From Prochlorococcus sp. AG-455-E15 (GTDB lineage: Bacteria > Cyanobacteriota > Cyanobacteriia > PCC-6307 > Cyanobiaceae), in contig QCQS01000019.1 of NCBI GenBank assembly GCA_003212115.1, positions 1 through 17,053 on the forward strand: a DNA stretch of 17,053 nucleotides. Reading direction: 5' to 3'. The notes under the pieces were generated by a model. It saw only the letters and a list, made by a program, of their open reading frames with translations. It had not been told where the DNA came from and ran no database searches. Of this stretch, positions 7,110-14,086 are shown one piece after another. Within the stretch, counting starts at the first letter, position 1. Every line of letters starts with the position of its first letter. Position numbers and translations under genes: made by a program.

Positions 7110-7970
7110 ATAGAAAATACTTTTTTAAAAATAACTAGTAAAAACAATAATCTAGTTAAAAGATTTAGATCATTTAAACGAGGATCATCTTCAAAAAATC
7201 AAGACTTTTTTTGTATAGAAGGTACACATCTCATTGAAGAATTGCTTAAGTCCGGGAGAAATCCCTCTAAGATTTTAGTCACCGAAAAATGGCTAAAAAA
7301 GAATCAAAATCTAAGCAAAAAATTTCATCAGTCATTAATAAATATTGTCTCAGAGGAAGTTTTGGCATCTGCGATTTCAACAATTAATCCTGACGGGATA
7401 GCAGCCTTAGTAGAGACTTCAGAAATACCTAATTATCAATTTAATAGAAAAGATGATTTTGTTCTTGTCCTCGATAGGGTTCAAGATCCAGGGAATATGG
7501 GTAATCTTTTTAGAACTGCTTTAGCTGCTGGTGTTGATGCAATTTTTTTAGCTGGAGGTGCGCACCCATTAGGCCAAAAGGTATTAAGGGCATCCTCTGG
7601 TGCAGTTTTTCATCTGCCATTTTTAAGATTTGATGGAAATGAAGAAGAAATATTAAATTCTTTACTCAAGTCTTTGTCTGAATTATCAAATCTTGGATTT
7701 AAGATTTTCTCTACAAGTAGCCATAATAAAAGTTCAAAACAACCGTCAAAACCATACTGGGAAGTTGATTGGTCTACATGTACCGCATTAATTTTGGGTA
7801 ATGAAGGTCAAGGTATTCATGAAAAAATTCAAGAAGCTTTTAATGAAACAATTACAATTCCGCATAGTGAGCTTGTAGAATCATTGAATGTGGCTTGTGT
7901 TGCAGTTCCGTTATTACTAGAACGAAAAAGAGTCGCATACACCTCTAATAAATTAATAAAAAGTGACTGA
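7110..7970 (+). CDS. SpoU-family (TrmH-like) RNA 2'-O-methyltransferase, probable non-canonical start
   Basis: This is a SAM-dependent SPOUT-class enzyme expected to methylate a ribose 2'-OH in tRNA or rRNA. All three SpoU motifs are present: LDRVQDPGNMGNLFRTAL (motif 1), LILGNEGQGI (motif 2) and IPHSELVESLNVACVAV (motif 3). The first conventional start is TTG at 7242 (242 residues). However, the same frame is open from 7077 and, directly upstream of 7242, encodes the typical N-terminus and substrate-binding domain, including ITSKNNNLVKRFRS and DFFCIEGTHLIEELL. No ATG, GTG or TTG exists in that stretch. The available starts are ATA at 7110 (286 residues) or ATA at 7131 (279 residues); 7110 is used here provisionally. 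The 3' end overlaps lpd by 8 bases. The target nucleotide is unknown. Confidence 0.85.
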   Translation: MENTFLKITSKNNNLVKRFRSFKRGSSSKNQDFFCIEGTHLIEELLKSGRNPSKILVTEKWLKKNQNLSKKFHQSLINIVSEEVLASAISTINPDGIAALVETSEIPNYQFNRKDDFVLVLDRVQDPGNMGNLFRTALAAGVDAIFLAGGAHPLGQKVLRASSGAVFHLPFLRFDGNEEEILNSLLKSLSELSNLGFKIFSTSSHNKSSKQPSKPYWEVDWSTCTALILGNEGQGIHEKIQEAFNETITIPHSELVESLNVACVAVPLLLERKRVAYTSNKLIKSD

Positions 7971-9402
7971 TTCAAGTTTTGATTTTGATTTAATCGTAAT
8001 AGGAGCAGGATATGGAGGTTTTGATGCCGCTAAACATGCTGCTGGTAAGGGACTGAAAGTCGCAATAGTAGAATCTTCTGATATGGGAGGAACTTGTGTT
8101 AACAAGGGTTGTGTTCCATCTAAAGCTCTTTTGGCTGCAAGTGGAAAAGTTAGAGAAATTGCTGATTATGAACACTTAGCTAAATTTGGTATACATGCTT
8201 CACCAGTAAGGTTCGAGAGATCAAAAATTGCAGATCATGCAAATAATTTAGTTTTAAATGTTAGAGAAAACTTAACAAAAACTCTTAAAAGGAGTGGAGT
8301 TGAAATTATTTTGGGCACTGGAAGAATTGAAGGAAATCAAAAAGTAGGTGTAAGAGATAAAAACGGAATTGATAAAATTTTCACATGTAAGAATATTGTT
8401 ATAGCAACAGGCTCTTCTCCTTTTGTGCCCCGTGGAATAACTTTGGATAATAGGACCGTATTCACTAGTGATGATGCGGTTAAACTTGAGTGGCTTCCGA
8501 GATGGATAGCAATTATTGGAAGCGGATATATAGGACTAGAATTTGCTGATGTTTATACCGCGCTTGGTTGTGAAGTTACCATGATCGAGGCTTTGGAGAA
8601 TATTATGCCAACATTTGATCCAGACATCACTAAAATTGCTAAGAAGAACCTTATTCAAGCAAGAGATATAGACACAAAATCAAATGTTTTTGCGACAAAA
8701 ATAATACCTGGATGCCCTGTACAAATAGAACTTACGGATGCAAAATCTAAGGAAGTTGTAGAAACTTTAGAAGTTGACGCTGTACTAGTTGCAACTGGTA
8801 GAAGTCCTAATAGTAATAACTTAAATCTTGAGTCAGTTGGTATCGAAACAGTAAAAGGTTTCATTCCTATAGATGATCAAATGAGAGTTAAGAATGGTGA
8901 TGAAATAATCCCTAATATTTGGGCCGTTGGAGATGTAACGGGCAAACTAATGCTTGCCCATACAGCTGCAGCGCAGGGTACTGTTGCTGTTGATAATATT
9001 TGCGGTGGTAATGTCGAAATTAACTATAAAAGTATCCCTGCAGCAACCTTTACTCACCCTGAGATAAGTTCAGTTGGTCTTTCTGAAGCTGAAGCTAAGG
9101 AGATATCTGCAAAAGAAAATTTTAACTTGGGAGTTGTCAAAAGTTTCTTTAAGGCTAATTCAAAAGCATTGGCTGAATTGGAGAGTGACGGATTGCTAAA
9201 GTTGATTTTCAACAAAGATAATGGGAAAGTATTAGGTGCTCATATTTTTGGGTTACATGCAGCTGATTTAATTCAAGAAATTTCCAACGCTATTTCAAGG
9301 AACCAAGATGTAATTCAATTATCTAAAGAAGTTCATACTCATCCTACTCTTAGTGAAGTAGTTGAGGTCGCATATAAACAAGCAGCTTCTCAAATAAAAT
9401 AA
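7963..9402 (+). CDS. lpd: Dihydrolipoyl dehydrogenase (E3)
   Basis: The 479-residue flavoprotein reoxidises dihydrolipoamide with NAD+ in 2-oxoacid dehydrogenase complexes and the glycine cleavage system. The N-terminal FAD motif is VIGAGYGGFDAA (12–23). The redox-active disulfide is in GGTCVNKGCVPSK (Cys45 and Cys50). The NAD-binding motif is IIGSGYIGLEFAD. A second FAD contact is WAVGDVTGKLMLAH. The C-terminal dimerisation domain carries HTHPTLSE, with catalytic His460 and Glu465. The start is GTG at 7963, overlapping the methyltransferase gene by 8 bases, which suggests coupled translation. trpC follows after 12 bases. Confidence 0.95.
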   Translation: MTDSSFDFDLIVIGAGYGGFDAAKHAAGKGLKVAIVESSDMGGTCVNKGCVPSKALLAASGKVREIADYEHLAKFGIHASPVRFERSKIADHANNLVLNVRENLTKTLKRSGVEIILGTGRIEGNQKVGVRDKNGIDKIFTCKNIVIATGSSPFVPRGITLDNRTVFTSDDAVKLEWLPRWIAIIGSGYIGLEFADVYTALGCEVTMIEALENIMPTFDPDITKIAKKNLIQARDIDTKSNVFATKIIPGCPVQIELTDAKSKEVVETLEVDAVLVATGRSPNSNNLNLESVGIETVKGFIPIDDQMRVKNGDEIIPNIWAVGDVTGKLMLAHTAAAQGTVAVDNICGGNVEINYKSIPAATFTHPEISSVGLSEAEAKEISAKENFNLGVVKSFFKANSKALAELESDGLLKLIFNKDNGKVLGAHIFGLHAADLIQEISNAISRNQDVIQLSKEVHTHPTLSEVVEVAYKQAASQIK

Positions 9403-9414
9403 TTTCTAAAATTA

Positions 9415-10302
9415 ATGGAGATAAGACGTAGGCCACCAAATCCAACAGTAAGGGTAGAAAATTTAGAATATGCTGTACCTCACAGAGAAGCACAAGCAAA
9501 AAATATTCTTGAAGAAATTGTATGGCACAAAGATATTGAAATTAAGAATTTTAAAAAAATAGTCTCTTTAGAAGATCTCATTAAAAAGATTGAAAAACTT
9601 CCTACTCCCAAAGATTTTTATAAAAATATTTTGGAGTCAAAAATAAAACCAGGAGTTATTGCTGAAATAAAAAAAGCTAGTCCGAGTAAAGGAGTTATTA
9701 GAAAAGATTTTAACCCTGAAAACATAGCAATTTGTTATGAAGGATTAGGTGCATCATGTATCTCAGTACTTACCGATAAAAGGTTTTTTCAAGGTAGTTA
9801 TGAAATACTTGAAACTGTAAGGAGATCAACTAATCTCCCTCTACTCTGCAAAGATTTTATTATTTCTGCTTATCAGATTTATAAAGCAAGGGTATCTGGT
9901 GCTGATGCAATATTATTAATCGCTGCGATTTTAAGTGATGACGATTTAATTTATTTAAAGAAAATAGCTGATAATTTAAAGATGAGTGTTCTTGTTGAAG
10001 TCCATAACGCTAATGAATTAGAAAGAATTTTAAAGTTAAAATCTTTTAACTTGATTGGAATAAATAATAGGGACTTAAAGACTTTTAAAACAGATTTAAA
10101 AACATCAATAGAATTGATGCATACATATGCAGATATATTTTTAAAACAAAATATTATTCCTATAAGTGAATCTGGAATTAATTGTGCCGAAGATTTAGAA
10201 TCGCTTAGATCTATTGGAATCAAGGGAGTATTAATTGGTGAAACTTTTATGAGAGAAACTGATATTGAAAAATCGTTCAAAAAATTATTTACTTCAATTT
10301 AA
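9415..10302 (+). CDS. trpC: Indole-3-glycerol phosphate synthase
   Basis: TrpC closes the ring of CdRP to indole-3-glycerol phosphate in tryptophan synthesis (cytosolic TIM barrel). It is a single-function, 295-residue protein; the first ~45 residues (MEIRRRPPNPTVRV…) form the extension usual in cyanobacterial TrpC. Catalytic and binding residues are visible: AEIKKASPSKG with Glu84 and Lys86, LLCKDFII with Lys146, VLVEVH with Glu195, GINNRDL with Asn218, ISESGI with Glu252 and the phosphate-binding VLIGETFM. The ATG lies 12 bases after the lpd stop, so it is almost certainly in the same transcript. No tryptophan attenuator is visible. Confidence 0.96.
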   Translation: MEIRRRPPNPTVRVENLEYAVPHREAQAKNILEEIVWHKDIEIKNFKKIVSLEDLIKKIEKLPTPKDFYKNILESKIKPGVIAEIKKASPSKGVIRKDFNPENIAICYEGLGASCISVLTDKRFFQGSYEILETVRRSTNLPLLCKDFIISAYQIYKARVSGADAILLIAAILSDDDLIYLKKIADNLKMSVLVEVHNANELERILKLKSFNLIGINNRDLKTFKTDLKTSIELMHTYADIFLKQNIIPISESGINCAEDLESLRSIGIKGVLIGETFMRETDIEKSFKKLFTSI

Positions 10303-10321
10303 TGTTGACTTCAAATCGTGC

Positions 10322-10327
10322 TATAAA
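10322..10327 (+). promoter_or_regulatory. Candidate −10 box for sodT
   Basis: TATAAA lies 36 bases upstream of the sodT ATG in the 55-base gap after trpC. A TTGACT at 10305–10310 is only 11 bases ahead, too close to be a normal −35 partner. This is a weak call, supported mainly by the separation of sodT from the trpC block. Confidence 0.3.
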
Positions 10328-10357
10328 ATTGAATAAAGAGAGTTGTACTGAATATAT

Positions 10358-11029
10358 ATGCAGGCTGTAATTTTAACAGGGGTAGTTGCTGGTTTTGTGC
10401 ATGTAGTTAGTGGCGCTGATCATCTAATTGCAATGGCACCTGCAGCGATTAATAATCCCCAAAAAGCTCTTAAAAATAGTTTCTCATGGGGCTTGGGACA
10501 TTCTTCAGGAGTCCTCTTGTTAGCTTTTCTAGCGATTTTTATAAAGGATATTACGCCATTAAACAAATTTTCTAGTATTGCCGAATTCCTGGTTGGAATT
10601 TCACTTCTAATTGTTGGAGTATTTGCCATAAAAAATTCTTTTCAATTAAGCATCCACTCGCATTCCCATAAGCATGAGAATGGAATTGCCCATCGTCACT
10701 TTCACTTTCATGTTAAGGAACAAAAAAATAATAATAAGCACTCACATGCTTTGACGGGTTTAGGCTTGCTACACGGTATAGCTGGAGGTTCACATTTTCT
10801 TGCAATTCTTCCTGCTTTAGCACTACCTTTAGCAAGCGCTTGCTTATATTTGATTTCATATTTGATTGGTTCACTCATAAGTATGAATCTTTTTGCTTTT
10901 TTAATATCTTTTACTACCTTTAAAGCGAGTCAAAAATTTATTAAAAGATTAATAGCTGTAGCAGGAGGGCTTTCTTTTTCTTTGGGATTATTTTGGATTC
11001 AAAGAAGTGCTTCTGTTTTTTTGAATTAA
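10358..11029 (+). CDS. sodT: Putative nickel permease of the Ni-SOD cluster (NiCoT/UreH-like)
   Basis: The 223-residue polytopic membrane protein has about six hydrophobic segments. TM1 carries HVVSGADHLIA (15–25), resembling the metal-recognition H-x-x-x-x-[AD]-DH signature of nickel/cobalt transporters. TM2 has GLGHSSGVL (45–53) and a later helix has LLHGIAGGSHF (137–147). Between helices 3 and 4 is a cytosolic or periplasmic loop with ten His between residues 100 and 130 (HSHSHKHENG…HRHFHFH), as in metal-binding loops of Ni transporters. It lies next to sodX and sodN, the context for which the name sodT has been used in marine cyanobacteria. Nickel specificity is inferred from motif and neighbourhood. 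Its last 42 bases overlap the convergent sodX gene. Confidence 0.82.
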   Translation: MQAVILTGVVAGFVHVVSGADHLIAMAPAAINNPQKALKNSFSWGLGHSSGVLLLAFLAIFIKDITPLNKFSSIAEFLVGISLLIVGVFAIKNSFQLSIHSHSHKHENGIAHRHFHFHVKEQKNNNKHSHALTGLGLLHGIAGGSHFLAILPALALPLASACLYLISYLIGSLISMNLFAFLISFTTFKASQKFIKRLIAVAGGLSFSLGLFWIQRSASVFLN

Positions 11030-11389
11030 AAAATTTTTTAATTTAGGAATTATTAATTTAGAGGTGACAATCCCAATTATTTTTTCGTTATTGATTAAAC
11101 CAAACTTATTACTATCTTCGCTAAATTCAATATTGTCGCCAATAACCTCAACGTTATTTTTATTTACTGAATTTATCCTTTTTATAAGGTTTGTATTTTT
11201 AATTGGATGATTAAAAATAACTATTTGTTGATTTTTAAGTATTGATTTATTCTTTTTATATTTTTTAAAAAATACAATGTCACCTTCTTTTAGGTAAGGA
11301 AACATAGATTCACCACTAATAATTGCGGTTTTTCTTAAACCTAAAAAAAATAAAATAAAATCAAAAAAACTTTTGAAAATAACTCTAAT
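10988..11389 (-). CDS. sodX: Ni-SOD maturation peptidase (S26 family), probable ATT start
   Basis: This is a small signal-peptidase-I-like serine/lysine protease expected to remove the SodN leader and expose the nickel-binding His-Cys. The first conventional ATG, at 11305, would give 105 residues and start just after the catalytic serine. The open frame continues upstream as a hydrophobic stretch (FFDFILFFLGL) and then IISGESMFP, the S26 active-site box with Ser28. The catalytic Lys is in NLIKRI (Lys70) and VIGDNIEFSEDS fits the conserved GDN box. The frame opens after TAG at 11393–11395 and holds no ATG, GTG or TTG ahead of the serine. The ATT at 11389 shares one base with the sodN stop (TAATT) and is taken as the start, giving 133 residues. 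The last 42 bases overlap sodT. The function is confident; the exact start is inferred. Confidence 0.82.
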   Translation of the reverse strand: MRVIFKSFFDFILFFLGLRKTAIISGESMFPYLKEGDIVFFKKYKKNKSILKNQQIVIFNHPIKNTNLIKRINSVNKNNVEVIGDNIEFSEDSNKFGLINNEKIIGIVTSKLIIPKLKNFLIQKNRSTSLNPK

Positions 11390-11862
11390 TAACTAGCTTT
11401 TACAAAAGCGTCTGATCTTCCTTTTGAAGCCCAGAAAATATTATGAATTTTTTCTACATAACTCATGAGTTCTTCAGCTTGGGCTAAGTCAATATTAACT
11501 TTGCATGCACTGCATAATTTAGCCGCCTTCCAAATGGTTTCATGTAAGTCTGGATAAGTTTCTAAGTGAACTGGTTTAAAGTAGTCTGTCCACAAAATTA
11601 GAATCTCTTTCTTTGTTTCTTTCGCTTGCTCTTCTTTAACTGCAACATATCTAGAAAATGTATTATTGTATGCAGCCCACTCTGCTGAATCAGTGTTAGA
11701 AGGAGCTTCTAATGCAATAAGTTTTTTTGTCATTGATAAAACTGCTTCAGCTGCAACTCTCGTAGATGCTGGGTCGTAAACACCACAAGGACCATCGCAG
11801 TGAGCATGGACTGTCATTGGGGATTTTTTATCTAGAAAAGAATTGATGAATTTACTTAACAT
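11389..11862 (-). CDS. sodN: Nickel superoxide dismutase precursor
   Basis: SodN dismutates superoxide using a Ni(II/III) centre in a homohexamer of four-helix bundles. The 157-residue precursor has a 20-residue leader (MLSKFINSFLDKKSPMTVHA). The mature protein then begins HCDGPCGVYDP, the nickel hook, in which the new N-terminal His (residue 21), Cys22 and Cys26 bind nickel. The rest is helical and lacks other metal motifs, as in the family. Processing is presumably by the adjacent SodX, whose reading frame starts at the sodN stop codon. There is no Shine-Dalgarno ahead of the ATG. Ni-SOD replaces Fe or Mn SOD in many open-ocean picocyanobacteria, which ties superoxide defence to nickel rather than iron. 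Confidence 0.97.
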   Translation of the reverse strand: MLSKFINSFLDKKSPMTVHAHCDGPCGVYDPASTRVAAEAVLSMTKKLIALEAPSNTDSAEWAAYNNTFSRYVAVKEEQAKETKKEILILWTDYFKPVHLETYPDLHETIWKAAKLCSACKVNIDLAQAEELMSYVEKIHNIFWASKGRSDAFVKAS

Positions 11863-11880
11863 TTCAAATATTTGGTGTTG

Positions 11881-11886
11881 TATATA
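11881..11886 (-). promoter_or_regulatory. Candidate −10 box for sodN–sodX
   Basis: TATATA on the minus strand, within AATATATATACAAC, lies about 18 bases before the sodN ATG in the 78-base gap after the FKBP gene. No clear −35 is present. A start here would leave a leader of roughly ten bases. sodN could alternatively be read through from the FKBP gene. No operator palindrome for a nickel or iron regulator is visible. Confidence 0.25.
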
Positions 11887-11940
11887 TATTACTTGGAGAT
11901 TAACTAAATTGAAAAGTCTTAGATATTTTTCTTACTTAAT

Positions 11941-12513
11941 TTAATTGACTTTTAATAATTCAACTTCAAATATTAAAGTCGCATTAGCAGGTATTACATT
12001 TCCAGCTCCTCTTGATCCGTATCCAAGTTCCGGAGGTATTATTAATTTTCTTTTGCCTCCAACTTTCATACCTGCTACACCTTCGTCCCAACCTTTTATT
12101 ACTCGTCCAGCACCCAAGGGAAAGCTGAATGGAGCTCTGCCGATACTGGTATCAAATTGTGTCCCGTCTTCTAGTGTTCCTGTGTAATTTACAGTAACTG
12201 TCTGCCCAGCACTAGCCTCATCTCCCTCCCCGTTTATGATATCTGCAATAATTAGACCACTTTCTGTAGTCCTTGAATCGTTGTCTGATGGTGTTTCTTC
12301 TGTCATAGCGAAAAGTATAGGATTTGGATCTGATGGGTCTAGTTCAAATAAATTATTATTTGAGACATTTGATGATTTTGCAATAGGTGTTCTTTGAACT
12401 GACTGAGTTTCTGATTCAGCAGCATTAACGACTTGAGGTGAATTAAATTGACTGAAAAGAGTTAATGAAACACAAAAAACAAAAACTGCAAAACTAATAA
12501 AGACTTCTTTCAC
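11941..12513 (-). CDS. Exported FKBP-type peptidyl-prolyl cis-trans isomerase
   Basis: This is a 190-residue precursor. Residues 1–32 form a signal sequence or anchor (hydrophobic FISFAVFVFCVSLTLF, then VVNAA, a plausible cleavage site). Residues 33–85 are a low-complexity Ser/Asn/acidic linker. The FKBP domain spans about 85–190, with VNYTGTLEDGTQFDTS (108–123), FPLGAGRVIKGWDEGVAGMKVGGKR (131–155) and the end PANATLIFEVELLKV. Such proteins catalyse proline isomerisation during folding, here in the periplasm or thylakoid lumen. The GTG start is fixed by a stop codon (TAA) immediately upstream in frame. It is divergent from lnt and upstream of sodN on the same strand, with a 78-base gap. Confidence 0.93.
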   Translation of the reverse strand: MKEVFISFAVFVFCVSLTLFSQFNSPQVVNAAESETQSVQRTPIAKSSNVSNNNLFELDPSDPNPILFAMTEETPSDNDSRTTESGLIIADIINGEGDEASAGQTVTVNYTGTLEDGTQFDTSIGRAPFSFPLGAGRVIKGWDEGVAGMKVGGKRKLIIPPELGYGSRGAGNVIPANATLIFEVELLKVN

Positions 12514-12555
12514 TTAAATTTTGAAATTTCTAAAACTTAGTCTACAGAATGAAGG

Positions 12556-12561
12556 TACAAT
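12556..12561 (+). promoter_or_regulatory. Candidate −10 box for lnt
   Basis: TACAAT in the 85-base divergent gap between the FKBP gene and lnt lies 38 bases before the TTG start. That would give a leader of about 30 bases. No convincing −35 is seen. Confidence 0.3.
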
Positions 12562-12598
12562 AAATGAGTGATTATAAATTTAATTTCGTAATTTTAGA

Positions 12599-14086
12599 TT
12601 GTTAATCCCAACTCAAATTAAAAGTCTAAGACAATATTTTTACCCTGCTTTAGGAGGGATTTTAGGAGGAATTTCTGTTTCAACTCATTTTTGGCTGATT
12701 TTTATGCCGATATCATTATTTATTTTATGGAAGGGAAGTGAAAGGAGAATTGCAAATTTTTGTTGGGGTTTTTTCTTTATCTTGATAAGTCATTCTTGGC
12801 TTTATGATCTTCATCCATTGACATGGCTTGGGTTTTCATGGCTTACAAGTTTAATTATTGCCATTTTGATATTATTATTTTGCGCTTTTTTGGGTGGGAT
12901 ATTAGTTTATTTATGGGGATTGTTAGTTGAAATTATTCTCTGGAAAGAGGATGTTTTCAAAATGAAAATATTATCTTTAATAGTAAAAGTATTTTTTTTA
13001 TCTTTGACTTGGGGTATTGGTGAATTGATACTTTCTCAAACTCCTTTTTTTTGGATAGGTTTAGGAGAGAGTCTTATCCCAGGTGATATTTATCTTGCTG
13101 GTTTAGCAAGATGGATTGGTGCAAGTGGTTTATGCGTATTACAAATATTGATTGGATTTTGGATTTTTTATATTCAAGGTAGATGGGAAAGAAAACTTTA
13201 CTTTAAAAAAATATTTCTTTTAGGACTTTTGGTGTTTATTTTCTTACATTTATTTGGAGGTTTAAAAACTCCAATAAAAAGAAATTATGAATATCCAATA
13301 GCTATTTGGCAAACAAATATACCAACAAGAGAAAAATTAAAAATAAATGATGAATTTATTGAAGAAAAGCTATCTATCGCTCAAAAATATGCTTTATCAA
13401 ACAAAGCGAAACTTCTTGTTGCTCCTGAAGGTACTCTATCTAATAATTTTTATTTTTCTAAAGGCATTAGGGTTAATACCTTGTCAGGAGGTTTTAGAAA
13501 TTCAAATAATGAGTTAAGAAGTTCTTTACTCGGATTTCAAATTGGAGATAAATCTTTTACCTCATTTATTGATAAAAATAGACTTGTTCCAATAGGTGAA
13601 AAAATACCTAGATTTCTAGATAGTTTTTCAAGAGGATTATCTGCAGTAGGAGGAATTCAACCAGGCTATGATTCACGATTTTTTGATCCAAAATTTACGC
13701 CCCCACTAGCAGTAGCTATATGTTATGAAATTAGTGATGGACTAGAAATAAGAAAGGCTATTAATAGCGGTGCAAAACTAATAATAACTGCAGCAAATTT
13801 AGATCCATATCCAGCTAAGCTTTATAATCAATTCCTATCTTTGGCTAGATTGAGAAGTATTGAAAATAAGAAAAATAATTTACTGGTATCAAATACCGGC
13901 CCTTCGGGCTTAGTTCAAGATGATGGAAAAATAATTAAACTTTTAGATTATGATGTTGAGCAAAATGAAATAGTGTTCCCTAATTTTTCATCCGAAAAGA
14001 CTTTCTATACAAAATTTGGAGATAAACCTATTTTGTTTTTGTTTATATTATTTATGGGATTAAATTTCTTTTGGAAAATTAACTAA
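12599..14086 (+). CDS. lnt: Apolipoprotein N-acyltransferase
   Basis: Lnt adds the third acyl chain to the N-terminal cysteine of lipoproteins at the outer face of the cytoplasmic membrane. The 495-residue protein has several N-terminal membrane spans (about residues 15–220), then a nitrilase-type catalytic domain (about 232–460), and a last hydrophobic span at the C-terminus. The nitrilase triad is visible as LLVAPEGTL (Glu277), IDKNRLVPIGE (Lys326) and AVAICYEI (Cys375), matching E. coli E267/K335/C387. The start is TTG at 12599; an in-frame stop six codons upstream and the lack of other start codons between leave it as the only choice that keeps the first span. The 3' end overlaps mnmA by 8 bases on the opposite strand. 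Confidence 0.93.
   Translation: MLIPTQIKSLRQYFYPALGGILGGISVSTHFWLIFMPISLFILWKGSERRIANFCWGFFFILISHSWLYDLHPLTWLGFSWLTSLIIAILILLFCAFLGGILVYLWGLLVEIILWKEDVFKMKILSLIVKVFFLSLTWGIGELILSQTPFFWIGLGESLIPGDIYLAGLARWIGASGLCVLQILIGFWIFYIQGRWERKLYFKKIFLLGLLVFIFLHLFGGLKTPIKRNYEYPIAIWQTNIPTREKLKINDEFIEEKLSIAQKYALSNKAKLLVAPEGTLSNNFYFSKGIRVNTLSGGFRNSNNELRSSLLGFQIGDKSFTSFIDKNRLVPIGEKIPRFLDSFSRGLSAVGGIQPGYDSRFFDPKFTPPLAVAICYEISDGLEIRKAINSGAKLIITAANLDPYPAKLYNQFLSLARLRSIENKKNNLLVSNTGPSGLVQDDGKIIKLLDYDVEQNEIVFPNFSSEKTFYTKFGDKPILFLFILFMGLNFFWKIN

Noticed and set aside
9951..10280. 109-codon minus-strand frame inside trpC
   Set aside because: It mirrors the conserved TIM-barrel coding sequence of TrpC; the long open frame follows from codon composition.
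11945..12187. 80-codon plus-strand frame opposite the FKBP domain
   Set aside because: FKBP domain motifs on the minus strand explain the region fully.
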